Of a stretch of 64,000 nt of DNA, positions 10,635 through 18,149 are shown piece after piece. Positions within the stretch are counted from its first letter, which is position 1; each line of letters starts with the position of its first letter. The position numbers and the translations under genes were made by a program. The notes under the pieces are model-generated. The model searched no databases. It was given only the letters and a program-made list of their open reading frames with translations, and was not told where the DNA came from. The DNA is from WSZJ01 sp964590435 (lineage in GTDB: Bacteria > Planctomycetota > MHYJ01 > WSZJ01): assembly GCA_964590435.1 (NCBI GenBank), contig CAZPWT010000033.1, positions 7,730 to 71,729 on the forward strand, in the 5' to 3' direction.

Positions 10635-10661
10635 CTTGAGATCACAGATTGTGATCTCAAG
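10635..10661. repeat. Perfect 27-bp palindrome, copy 1 (possible operator)
   Basis: CTTGAGATCACA, spacer GAT, TGTGATCTCAAG: 12-bp perfect arms. The arms are identical to those of the copy at 10700-10726. There is no T-tract, so it is not a terminator. Position upstream of an ORF6N gene suggests a protein-binding site. Confidence 0.85.
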
Positions 10662-10699
10662 TTTCATCTTCCCCGGGGGGAGAAGCCCCTCGGGCCCAA

Positions 10700-10726
10700 C
10701 TTGAGATCACAATTTGTGATCTCAAG
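10700..10726. repeat. Perfect 27-bp palindrome, copy 2 (possible operator)
   Basis: CTTGAGATCACA, spacer ATT, TGTGATCTCAAG. Arms are identical to copy 1; only the central triplet differs. Centre-to-centre spacing is 65 bp, about six helical turns, so dimers bound to both could lie on the same DNA face. Confidence 0.85.
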
Positions 10727-10767
10727 ATTGTTCTCCCGGCGACGAGAAACCCGGAACCCGGGTGGAT

Positions 10768-11712
10768 TCAGTTCACCGGATTCAGCGCGGCCCTGCCTGC
10801 CAGCACCGCGAGCACGTTCTCCGCCGCAATCGTCGCCATCCGGTTGCGCGTCTCGAAGGTCGCGCTGCCGATGTGGGGGAGCAGCACGGCGTTCTCCAGC
10901 CCGAGCAGCCCCGGGTGGACCGCCGGCTCCTCCTCGAACACGTCGAGCCCCGCGCCGAAGATCCTCTTTTGACGCAGCGCGTCAACGAGCGCCGCTTCGT
11001 CCACCACCGGCCCCCGCGACGTGTTCACCAGGATCGCCGTCGGCTTCATCTTCGAAAGGAACGCCGCGTCCACGAGGTGCCTCGTCTCCGGCGTCAGCGG
11101 CGTGTGCACGCTCACCACGTCGCACGTCGAGGCGATCTCGTCGAGGGAAGCGCTTCGCCCGCCGCACTCCTTCTCGAACTCCGGCTTCGGGGTCCGCGAG
11201 AGGTAGAGGACTTCCATGCGGAAGCCCTTGGACATGCGCGCGACCTCCTGGCCGATGCGGCCGGCGCCGAGGATGCCGAGGCGCTTGCCGACGAGGGTCT
11301 GGCCCTGGAGGAGCAGGGGGTCCCATCCCTTGAACCGGCCGTCGCGGAGAAATCGTTCGGCCTCGCCGAGGCGGCGTGCGGTGGCGAGGATGAGGGCGAA
11401 GGCGAGCTCGGCGGTGGCCTCGGTGAGGCAGCCGGGGGTGTTGGTGACGGTGATGCCGCGCTGTTTCGCGGCGGCGAGATCGATGTGGTTGGTGCCGACG
11501 GACATGGTGGCGACGACGTGGAGGCCGGGCGAGTCGAGGATGGCGGGGCCGATCGTGTCGGTGAGCTGGCAGAGGAGCGCGGAGCAGCCGTCCACGCGGC
11601 GCGCGATCTCGGCCGGCGTGAGCGGCCCCGGGTTCATGTCGACGGTGACGTGCGGGAAGAGCAGCGCGAGGCCGGCTTCGGGGATCGGGCGGGTGACGAG
11701 GACGCGGGGCAT
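10768..11712 (-). CDS. D-2-hydroxyacid dehydrogenase (glyoxylate/hydroxypyruvate reductase-like)
   Basis: NAD(P)-dependent oxidoreductase that reduces a 2-keto acid, probably glyoxylate or hydroxypyruvate. In 314 residues the nucleotide-binding motif GAGRIGQ sits mid-protein, followed by the family's catalytic trio: Arg in NTSRGPVVDE, Glu in FEEEP and His in LPHIGSAT. The N-terminal MPRVLVTRPIPEAG is typical, so ATG 11712 is preferred over an upstream in-frame ATG at 11778 that would cross its own promoter. It is transcribed divergently from recO. Confidence 0.92.
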   Translation of the reverse strand: MPRVLVTRPIPEAGLALLFPHVTVDMNPGPLTPAEIARRVDGCSALLCQLTDTIGPAILDSPGLHVVATMSVGTNHIDLAAAKQRGITVTNTPGCLTEATAELAFALILATARRLGEAERFLRDGRFKGWDPLLLQGQTLVGKRLGILGAGRIGQEVARMSKGFRMEVLYLSRTPKPEFEKECGGRSASLDEIASTCDVVSVHTPLTPETRHLVDAAFLSKMKPTAILVNTSRGPVVDEAALVDALRQKRIFGAGLDVFEEEPAVHPGLLGLENAVLLPHIGSATFETRNRMATIAAENVLAVLAGRAALNPVN

Positions 11713-11718
11713 GGCCAC

Positions 11719-11747
11719 AGCGTAGGCTGCGTCCTGCGAGCGGGCAA
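11719..11747 (-). promoter_or_regulatory. Candidate leaderless promoter of the hydroxyacid dehydrogenase
   Basis: On the minus strand, TTGCCC (11742-11747), a 17-nt spacer and TACGCT (11719-11724) end 6 nt before the ATG. The element lies back to back with the recO promoter. Confidence 0.5.
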
Positions 11748-11750
11748 TCG

Positions 11751-11779
11751 TTGCGAGCGACCCGGGCCGCGCCCACAAT
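11751..11779 (+). promoter_or_regulatory. Candidate leaderless promoter of recO
   Basis: TTGCGA (11751-11756), a 17-nt spacer and CACAAT (11774-11779) end 7 nt before the recO ATG. No Shine-Dalgarno is seen. Confidence 0.5.
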
Positions 11780-11786
11780 CCCGGCC

Positions 11787-12521
11787 ATGCCGCGCGTCCT
11801 GGTCCACGCCCTCGTCCTCGCCACCTACGACTATATGAACACGTCGCAGATCGTGGTCCTGTTCGCGCGCGAGCTCGGCAAGGTGCGGGGGCTCGCGAAG
11901 GGCGCCAAGCGCGAGAACGGGCCGTTCCAGGGCGGGTTCGACATCGGCTCGGTCTACGACGTCGAGCTGCTGCGGAAGACCGAAGGGCTGGACCTCCTGA
12001 CGAAGGCCGCGATGTCCGAGGATTTCCCGCGGCTTCGCCAGGACCTGCCCGCGCTCTACGCCGCCTTCTACATCATGGAGCTCGCCGACGCGCTGACGGT
12101 CGAGCACGACAGCGAGCCGGAGTTCTGGGAAGCGACGATGGGGGCGCTACGCCTGCTCGACCGCGGCGCGCCGCGGGACATCGTGCTCTTCGCGTTCGAG
12201 GCGGCGGCGATGCGGCACCTGGGGTTCATGCCGCGGGTGGACGACTGTGCGGGGTGCGGCGGCAAGCTCCCGGCGCGCCCGGCGTTTTCGCCGCGGCTCG
12301 GCGGGGCGCTCTGTGCGGCCTGCGCCCCGCGCGACCCCGGCGCGCGCCTCGTCTCGGCGGGCGGGCTCAAGATGCTCGCGCGGCTTGCCGAGGGGGCGAT
12401 CCCGCTCGAGGCGCTGAGCATCGAGGGGCGAACGGCGGCGGATTTGCGCGCCGCCTTCGATTTGTACTGGCTCAACCTGCTGGGGAGGGAAGTGCGGAGC
12501 GCTAAGTTCATCGCGAGGTGA
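11787..12521 (+). CDS. recO: DNA repair protein RecO
   Basis: RecO loads RecA onto SSB-coated single-stranded DNA with RecF/RecR in gap repair. The 244-residue product has an N-terminal OB fold (VHALVLATYDYMNTSQIVVL, then GLAKGAKR) and a helical C-terminal part with a zinc site, CAGC at about 154-157 and CAAC about 23 residues later. The length is usual. ATG 11787 fits the family N-terminus; an in-frame upstream ATG at 11751 falls on the -35 hexamer. It stands alone, with ndk 124 bp downstream under its own promoter. Confidence 0.93.
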   Translation: MPRVLVHALVLATYDYMNTSQIVVLFARELGKVRGLAKGAKRENGPFQGGFDIGSVYDVELLRKTEGLDLLTKAAMSEDFPRLRQDLPALYAAFYIMELADALTVEHDSEPEFWEATMGALRLLDRGAPRDIVLFAFEAAAMRHLGFMPRVDDCAGCGGKLPARPAFSPRLGGALCAACAPRDPGARLVSAGGLKMLARLAEGAIPLEALSIEGRTAADLRAAFDLYWLNLLGREVRSAKFIAR

Positions 12522-12573
12522 CGAGAGGGCGGAGAAACGACAACTTCAACGTTTCCCGCGTCTTTCGGGCCTC

Positions 12574-12602
12574 TTGCACCCTCCCGCCCCATCAGATACC
12601 CT
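12574..12602 (+). promoter_or_regulatory. Candidate sigma70-like promoter of ndk
   Basis: TTGCAC (12574-12579), a 17-nt spacer and TACCCT (12597-12602), giving a leader of about 37 nt. A small inverted repeat (GAAACG...CGTTTC, about 12533-12555) lies just upstream, after recO. Confidence 0.4.
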
Positions 12603-12645
12603 TCGCCGCCCCAAAGTCCCTTTTTCCACAGGAGCCTGACACGCC

Positions 12646-13110
12646 ATGATGCGGACCCTGGTGATGGTGAAGCCCGACGGAGTGCAGCGCGGACTCGTCG
12701 GCGAGGTGATCGGCCGTCTGGAGCGCAAGGGCCTGAAGATCGTCGCCCTCAAGTTCCTCAACCTCGGCAAGGATCGCGCGGAGAATCTCTACTCGGTGCA
12801 CAAGGAGCGGAAGTTCTACTCGTCGCTCATCAAGTTCGTCACCGGAGGCCCCGTCTGCGCCATCGCGGTCGAAGGCCCCGCGGCGATCACGCTCGTGCGC
12901 AACCTCATGGGCGCCACGTTCGGCACCGAGGCGGCCCCGGGCACGATTCGCGGCGACTACGGCGCCTCGCGCTCGTTCAACCTCGTGCACGGCTCCGACT
13001 CCCCCGAGTCCGCCGCCCGCGAGCTCCCCATCCTCTTCGATTCCAGGGACTTCGTGGACTACAAGGTCCTCGGCGCCCCCTGGGTCTACGACGAGGCGGA
13101 GGACAAGTAA
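12646..13110 (+). CDS. ndk: Nucleoside diphosphate kinase
   Basis: Transfers the gamma phosphate of ATP to other NDPs through a phosphohistidine. The product has 154 residues, slightly longer than the usual 140-150 because of an acidic C-terminal tail. The start (TLVMVKPDGVQRGLVGE) and the active-site segment NLVHGSDS with His115 are intact. The downstream membrane-protein ATG abuts its stop codon, so the two are translationally coupled. Confidence 0.96.
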   Translation: MMRTLVMVKPDGVQRGLVGEVIGRLERKGLKIVALKFLNLGKDRAENLYSVHKERKFYSSLIKFVTGGPVCAIAVEGPAAITLVRNLMGATFGTEAAPGTIRGDYGASRSFNLVHGSDSPESAARELPILFDSRDFVDYKVLGAPWVYDEAEDK

Positions 13111-13764
13111 ATGAAGGGACCGGCCCGCTTCCTCTGGAGCCCCGGCGACGCGGCTGCGGAGGGCGGGCGGGTAGGGCCGGCGGCGTCGGCGTGCGCGCTG
13201 GCGGCGTTTGCGCAGGGGGTGGCGCTGAAGATGGTGGTGGAGCGCCCCGAGTTCTCGCACAAGGACGCGCCGCCGGTGGCCGCGGGGTGGTGGTCGGTCG
13301 GCGCCAGCGTGGCGTGCGTCGCGCTGGCGGCGTGGTTCATCCGAGCCACGCTCATGGAGCTCACGCTCGACTTCCGGCGCAAGAGCCGCAACATGCGGCC
13401 GACGCTGCGCGCGACCGGCTGGGTCTCCGCCCTCGCCGCCGCCATCGGCGCCCTCTGGGGTTTCGCCGCCGTCCTCCTGGTCCCCAAGGGCGCGCCCCCC
13501 GTCATCACCTTCAAGGAGGGCGACCCCGTCACTCACGCCACCGTCGCCGCCACCCTCTGGGTCCTCACCGTCCCCTTCGCCGCCCTCTGGCTCTGGCGCG
13601 CGGTGTGGGAGGGAAGGGCTGCCGCGCGGCTGTACGGCAAACCCGTCGCGCTCGGCGTCGCCGTCTCGATCGCCGCCGGGCTCGTCGCGCTTCTCCTCGC
13701 CTTCATCGCCGTCCCGAGCGCCTCCGCGCAGTACGACCGGATCTCCCACGCGTTTTCGCGCTGA
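13111..13764 (+). CDS. Hypothetical integral membrane protein coupled to ndk
   Basis: A 217-residue protein with about five hydrophobic segments (roughly 22-42, 58-75, 103-124, 145-163 and 177-198), one of them beginning with AAGWWSVGASVACVALAAWF. No family is recognised. Its ATG immediately follows the ndk stop codon, and a NFACT-domain gene follows 10 bp later, so it lies in the middle of an operon. Confidence 0.75.
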   Translation: MKGPARFLWSPGDAAAEGGRVGPAASACALAAFAQGVALKMVVERPEFSHKDAPPVAAGWWSVGASVACVALAAWFIRATLMELTLDFRRKSRNMRPTLRATGWVSALAAAIGALWGFAAVLLVPKGAPPVITFKEGDPVTHATVAATLWVLTVPFAALWLWRAVWEGRAAARLYGKPVALGVAVSIAAGLVALLLAFIAVPSASAQYDRISHAFSR

Positions 13765-13774
13765 AGCGGGCGCC

Positions 13775-14680
13775 ATGACGACTCCTCCCGCCACGCCGGA
13801 CCCCGCCGAAGTCCTCCGCGCGAAGCTCAAGGCCGCGGTGGAAAAGTGGCGCGACCGGGCGCGCGGCAAGCTCTTCAAGCTCAAGCAGGCCGCAGAGGAC
13901 ACGTCGAAGGCGGACGAACTCCGGCTGTTCGGCGAGGTCCTGAAGGTCAACCTCGCGCAGGTCCCGCGCGGCGCCGAGTCCGTCGTCCTGCCGAACATGT
14001 TCGGCGGCCCGGACCTCACGATCCCGCTCGAGAAATCAAAGTCCCCCGCCGAGAACATGCGCGCCTATTTCAAGCAGTACCAGAAGGCCCTTCGCGGCCA
14101 CGAGGAAGTCGCGCGTCGCCAGGCCGCCGAGGAGCGCTCGATCGCGCGCATGGCCGGCATCGACGCCGAGATCGCCGCCGCCGACCCCGCGAAACTCCGC
14201 GAAATCGAGGCGCGCCTCCAGGAACAGGGGCTCTTCCCGCGCCCCGTCAAGATGCGCGAAATCGTCCGATCCGAAAAAAAAGGACCGAGGCGCTTCGTTT
14301 CAGCCGACGGATTGGATATCCTCGTGGGCCGCAAGGCGGAGGAGAACGAGGAGCTGTCGCTGAGGCTGGCCCGGGGGAACGACGCCTGGTTTCACGCGGA
14401 GGACAAGGCGGGGGCGCACGTCGTGGTGCGGCTTCCGCCGGGGACGGAGATCCCGCAGGAGACCCTGCTCGACGCGGCCACGCTGGCGGCATACCACTCC
14501 AAGCTGCGGGGGCGTCCGGTGGCGGAGGTGACGTGGACGCTGGCGAAGTGGGTGACGCGGGCGCGGCATGCGCCGAAGGGGACGGTGATCGTGCAGAAGG
14601 GGAAGACGATCCGACTGAGGATAGAGCCCGCGCGGCTGGAGCGGCTGCTGGAGCCGGCGCGGCGCCTGGGAGAGGAGTGA
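13775..14680 (+). CDS. NFACT-R domain protein lacking the N-terminal NFACT-N domain (RqcH C-terminal half)
   Basis: Resembles the C-terminal half of RqcH/Rqc2/FbpA-like proteins, which bind the 60S/50S-nascent-chain complex in ribosome quality control. Of 301 residues, about 10-140 are the coiled-coil middle domain (KADELRLFGEVLKVNL, then SPAENMRAYFKQYQKALRG), and about 165-290 the NFACT-R domain (FVSADGLDILVGRKAEENE, ARGNDAWFHAEDKAGAHVVV). The usual N-terminal NFACT-N domain, about 250 residues, is absent, and the upstream gene is an unrelated membrane protein. The ATG at 13775 gives a natural start, so this looks like a stable short form, not a truncation by the window. It lies four bases upstream of the zinc-finger gene. 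Confidence 0.85.
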   Translation: MTTPPATPDPAEVLRAKLKAAVEKWRDRARGKLFKLKQAAEDTSKADELRLFGEVLKVNLAQVPRGAESVVLPNMFGGPDLTIPLEKSKSPAENMRAYFKQYQKALRGHEEVARRQAAEERSIARMAGIDAEIAAADPAKLREIEARLQEQGLFPRPVKMREIVRSEKKGPRRFVSADGLDILVGRKAEENEELSLRLARGNDAWFHAEDKAGAHVVVRLPPGTEIPQETLLDAATLAAYHSKLRGRPVAEVTWTLAKWVTRARHAPKGTVIVQKGKTIRLRIEPARLERLLEPARRLGEE

Positions 14681-14683
14681 GTC

Positions 14684-14956
14684 ATGGCGGGCGCGAAGGG
14701 TCAGAAGAGGTGTCCTGCGTGCGGGAAGGGTTTCCGCGCGAGGAACCGGGTGCACGTTTACTGTTCGCGGGAGACGTGCAAGCTGGCGCGGCGCGCGGGG
14801 TACATGAAGCGGTACATGTCGGGATGGAAGAAGAAGCACCCGAACTACTGGAAGACGGAGCGGCAGAAGGAGTACATGAAGCAGTGGCGTGAGTCGCATC
14901 CGGAGTATTTCAAGGACTGGCGTGAGAAGGCGAAGAGGCGTGGGCGGGCGCGGTAG
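14684..14956 (+). CDS. Small basic zinc-finger protein
   Basis: A 90-residue, strongly basic protein. The N-terminal CPACGKGF...VYCSRETC supplies four Cys for one zinc site (residues 10-32). The rest repeats an aromatic/basic pattern around HPNYWK and HPEYFK, about 20 residues apart, likely helical and nucleic-acid binding. It lies between the NFACT protein and the amidohydrolase with gaps of only 3 bp on each side, so it is surely in the operon. Proteins with this C-terminal HP(D/N/E)Y(W/F) repeat are known from planctomycetes as hypothetical proteins; the function is unknown. Confidence 0.8.
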   Translation: MAGAKGQKRCPACGKGFRARNRVHVYCSRETCKLARRAGYMKRYMSGWKKKHPNYWKTERQKEYMKQWRESHPEYFKDWREKAKRRGRAR

Positions 14957-14959
14957 GGC

Positions 14960-16105
14960 ATGGCGATCCTGGGGGCGGGGCTGGCGTTTGCGGGCGGGCG
15001 CTGGGTGGAAGGGGTGGAGGTCCGCCATTCGGGCGGGGTGATCGAGTCGGTGCGCCGCGTTCGCGGTGCAGGGCGCGGGGTGATCCTGCTGCCGGGGCTG
15101 GTGAATGCGCATGCGCATCTCGAGCTGACGTTCCTGGGCGGGCGGCTGGCGCCGGCGCCGTTTCCCGAGTGGGCGGCGCGGCTGATGGAGGAGCGCGCGA
15201 AGCGATCGGCGGCGGACGTCGAGGCGTCGTTGCGCGAGGGGATCCGGCTTTCGGTGGCGGCGGGGACGGCGGCGGTGGGGGACTTCGCGTGGCTGTCGCG
15301 GAATGACGCACTGCGTCAATCCGGCCTGCGGGCGGTGAGCTGGCGCGAGGCGCTGGGGATCGCGCCGGGGCGGGCGGACGAGGCGGCGCGCCGGGCGCTG
15401 GAATTCCTGGGGAAGCGCACGGCGACCTGGACGGCGGGGCTGGCCCCGCACGCCCCGTACTCGTGCAGCGGGGACCTGTACCGGCGGCTCTTCCGCGAAG
15501 CCGCCAGCGCCGGCGTCCCGTTCGCGACGCACCTGTCCGAACTGCGCGAGGAGATCGAGTACCTGCGGACGGGCCGCGGCGCGTTCGCGGACATGCTGCG
15601 CGCGATCGGCCGCGACCCCGGCGGCTGGCGGCCGCCGCGGCTGCGGCCGGTCGCGTACCTCGCGCGGCTCGGCGTCCTGCGCGGCGCGACGGCGGCCCAC
15701 GCGAACTACCTTACGCCGGCGGACATCACGGCGCTCCGCCGTGCCCGCGCCGCCGTCGTCTGGTGCCCTCGCACCCACGCTTTTTTCGGCCACCCCGCCC
15801 ACCCCGCCCGCCGCCTGCTCGCCGCCGGCGTCCCCGTCGCGCTCGGCACCGATTCGCTCGGCTCCTCGCCCTCGCTCGACCTGCGCGAGGAAATCAAGGC
15901 CGCGATGGGGAAGGGGTTCTCTCTCGAGGAGGCGCTGACGATGGCGACGGCGCACGGGGCGAGAGCCCTCGGGCTCAAGCGCTCAGGGCGGATCGCGCCG
16001 GGATACGCCGCGGATTTCACGCTCATCGCCGGCGATACCCCGATGGACGCCCTGGCCGGCCCCGTGGCCGGCGTCCTCGTCGCCGGCCGCCGCCTCTCCG
16101 CCTGA
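14960..16105 (+). CDS. Metal-dependent amidohydrolase (ATZ/TRZ-type deaminase)
   Basis: A 381-residue TIM-barrel amidohydrolase. Metal ligands of the subfamily are present: NAHAHLEL (His51, His53), His191 in FATHLSE with Glu194, His247 in AAHANY and Asp298 in LGTDSLGS; His164 in APHAPYS is the usual substrate-side residue. Family members deaminate ring nitrogen compounds such as S-adenosylhomocysteine, guanine or aminofutalosine. The last is a plausible substrate because it belongs to menaquinone synthesis by the futalosine route, but no other mqn gene is near. It ends an operon that may begin at ndk. Confidence 0.85.
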   Translation: MAILGAGLAFAGGRWVEGVEVRHSGGVIESVRRVRGAGRGVILLPGLVNAHAHLELTFLGGRLAPAPFPEWAARLMEERAKRSAADVEASLREGIRLSVAAGTAAVGDFAWLSRNDALRQSGLRAVSWREALGIAPGRADEAARRALEFLGKRTATWTAGLAPHAPYSCSGDLYRRLFREAASAGVPFATHLSELREEIEYLRTGRGAFADMLRAIGRDPGGWRPPRLRPVAYLARLGVLRGATAAHANYLTPADITALRRARAAVVWCPRTHAFFGHPAHPARRLLAAGVPVALGTDSLGSSPSLDLREEIKAAMGKGFSLEEALTMATAHGARALGLKRSGRIAPGYAADFTLIAGDTPMDALAGPVAGVLVAGRRLSA

Positions 16106-16172
16106 CGATCGTTTCTTGACACGGACTCGCGCTTTTTGAAAATGCGCCGGTCCGAGGGAGAGGAAAAATTTC

Positions 16173-17285
16173 ATGCTCTGTCGCTTCGCCACAATCTCGT
16201 TCTGTCTCCTGTCCGCGGCCTGGGCCCATGCCCGCCCGCAGGCGGCCGCCGTCCGCATCGGCGGCCCCGCTTCCGCCATGAAACCCCGCCACGGCGCCCG
16301 CGCGCTGCTGCTGGTCGCCGAAGTGCCGAAAGCGCGCGTCGAGCTCCGCGACAGCGAGGACCGCGAGGACGTCGTGGTCGTCGCCTGGGCCGGCGGCGCC
16401 CCGATCGCGCGCCGCGCCGGCCGCACCGACGGCGGGCTCGACAACGCGTTCGAGTGTGATTGGCCCGAGGCGGGCGAAGCGGACCGGTTCGAGGTCGAGT
16501 TTCCTTCGCGCGACGAACGCGTCGAGGGGCGCATCGTGCGCCCGCCGCCGCAGTGGTCCGCGCTTCCCCCCGTGCGCGCCGAGGCGATCGGCGGCTGGAT
16601 CTGGAACGAGCGCGACTCCGGGCAGGAGTCCGCCGCGGTCGCGGGCGGGAGGCTGAGCGTCGGCATCGGGAAGGGCTTCTGGATCGAGGCGTCGGCGGAG
16701 ACGTCGGCGGGGACGGCGGAGCGGAACGGTGAAGGGACGGTGCCGGGGAAGACGGTGTTCGTGCCGGGGACGCCGTCGCCGAATCCGAGTCCCTCGCCGA
16801 GCCCGAATCCCAGTCCGAACCCCAATCCGAATCCGAATCCCAACCCGAACCCAAATCCGAACCCAAACCCCAACCCCAATCCGAATCCGAACCCCAACCC
16901 GACGCCCACGCCATCCCCCAGCCCCACCCCGACGCCGACCGGCACCACGACCAAGTCGCGTTCAACCACCCGCGAAACCCGGGAACGCGACTACGTCCGC
17001 ACCAATACCTACCTCGCCGGCGTTCGCTACGACGCCTTCACCGCCGGCCCGCTCACCGTTTTCGCCGCCGCCGACGCCGGCGTCGCCCACCGCCGCTTCC
17101 AGCACAGTGACACCGAGTACGACCCGGTTGCCGAGGCGCGGACCGGAGTGGAGTTCCGTTTCTCGGAGGAAGCGCGCCTGACGATCGACCTGCGGGGAAG
17201 GGGCTCGCGTTCGCTCGATTCGCGCGGAAGCCACGAGTGGCAGGGGGCGCTTTCGCCCACGATCGGCCTGTCGATCCGGTTCTGA
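16173..17285 (+). CDS. Exported protein with Asn-Pro repeat linker and beta-barrel-like C-terminus
   Basis: A 370-residue exported protein. A signal peptide (about 1-20) precedes a domain of about 150 residues, then a strand-rich stretch, a low-complexity linker of Asn-Pro, Ser-Pro and Thr-Pro dipeptides (about 199-257), and a final strand-rich region ending LSIRF with terminal Phe, as in outer-membrane barrels. The linker seems to interrupt the barrel and would form a long extracellular or periplasmic loop. No family is recognised. TTGACA at 16116-16121 with TGAAAA about 15 nt later may be its promoter. It begins a run of co-oriented exported proteins. Confidence 0.75.
   Translation: MLCRFATISFCLLSAAWAHARPQAAAVRIGGPASAMKPRHGARALLLVAEVPKARVELRDSEDREDVVVVAWAGGAPIARRAGRTDGGLDNAFECDWPEAGEADRFEVEFPSRDERVEGRIVRPPPQWSALPPVRAEAIGGWIWNERDSGQESAAVAGGRLSVGIGKGFWIEASAETSAGTAERNGEGTVPGKTVFVPGTPSPNPSPSPSPNPSPNPNPNPNPNPNPNPNPNPNPNPNPNPNPTPTPSPSPTPTPTGTTTKSRSTTRETRERDYVRTNTYLAGVRYDAFTAGPLTVFAAADAGVAHRRFQHSDTEYDPVAEARTGVEFRFSEEARLTIDLRGRGSRSLDSRGSHEWQGALSPTIGLSIRF
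16782..16935 (+). repeat. Six-base tandem repeat encoding Asn-Pro dipeptides
   Basis: An AAYCCN hexamer is repeated with third-base variation, coding mainly (Asn-Pro)n flanked by Ser-Pro and Thr-Pro units. The length is a multiple of three, so copy-number change would lengthen or shorten the loop without breaking the frame. Confidence 0.9.
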
Positions 17286-17315
17286 GCACGGCCTGGATTT
17301 CGGAAGGAGTGGACC

Positions 17316-18149
17316 ATGAGGATCCTGTTCGTGTTCGCGCTCGCCGCGGCGGCGTCGGCCGAGCCCGCGCGGGCGACGCTGAAGGTTTATCCGCCGGACC
17401 GCGCGATCGCCGTCCGCGCGCCCTCGGCGACGGCCACGCTCGAAGTGATCCCTCGCGGCGCCGCGAGGGCGACGCTGCAGGTCCAGCCGGACGACGACGG
17501 CTACTGGCGCCTCGAGGCCGTCCCGCTCGCGGCCGGCGCGGTGCTCGCGGCGGGCGGGAAGCCGCTTCTCGAGATCGTCGCGGGGAGCGGGGAAGCGCCT
17601 GCCGGGCCGCCGGCGCTGCTGGAGGCCGGGGAGGCGGCGATCGAGACGCCGGTGCCCGCGGGAACGGCGCCGGGCGCGTGCGCGCTGGAGCTGGCCAACG
17701 AGGGCGCTTCGATCCGGCAGACGTTCGCGGGGGCCGACGTTTTTATTTCAGGCGAAGGTGCTTCCGCCCGCGCGGTCTTCACCGGGACGATCGCGGCGGA
17801 CCAGGCGGGGGCGAATGCGGCGACGGTGACGGCGGGGGCGTACACGCGGTCGTGGACGGCCCGCGTCTACTCCTGGCGCTGGACCGCCGAGCGCCCCCGC
17901 GTCTCCCGCGGCGAGGCCGCGCGGTTCCGCCTCGAGATCGACGGCCTTCCCGAGGGCGCCGAGTGCGACGTCACGCTCGCCGCCACGGGCGGCCTCCAGC
18001 TCGTCGAGGCCCCCGGCGCGTTCACCCCCGCCGGCGAAGGGTGCTGGACGGCGCGGGTGCGGGAAGGGACATTCGTGTTCGAGGCGCCGGCGGACGGCGA
18101 CGCGGTCGTGACGGCCGACCTGGCGCCCGTGTGCGAATCGGGGAAATGA
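17316..18149 (+). CDS. Secreted protein of unknown function with Ig-like character
   Basis: A 277-residue protein with a short signal peptide (RILFVFALAAAASA) and then beta-rich sequence that reads as two or three immunoglobulin-like units; for example ARVYSWRWTAERPRVSRGEA opens the last one. No family is recognised and no anchor is seen. A GGAG-type ribosome site precedes the ATG. Its stop overlaps the next lipoprotein start (ATGA). Confidence 0.7.
   Translation: MRILFVFALAAAASAEPARATLKVYPPDRAIAVRAPSATATLEVIPRGAARATLQVQPDDDGYWRLEAVPLAAGAVLAAGGKPLLEIVAGSGEAPAGPPALLEAGEAAIETPVPAGTAPGACALELANEGASIRQTFAGADVFISGEGASARAVFTGTIAADQAGANAATVTAGAYTRSWTARVYSWRWTAERPRVSRGEAARFRLEIDGLPEGAECDVTLAATGGLQLVEAPGAFTPAGEGCWTARVREGTFVFEAPADGDAVVTADLAPVCESGK

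Noticed and set aside
10635..10726. Palindrome pair considered as a short CRISPR array
   Set aside because: Only two units, each a perfect palindrome with a 3-nt centre, no further repeats and no cas genes.
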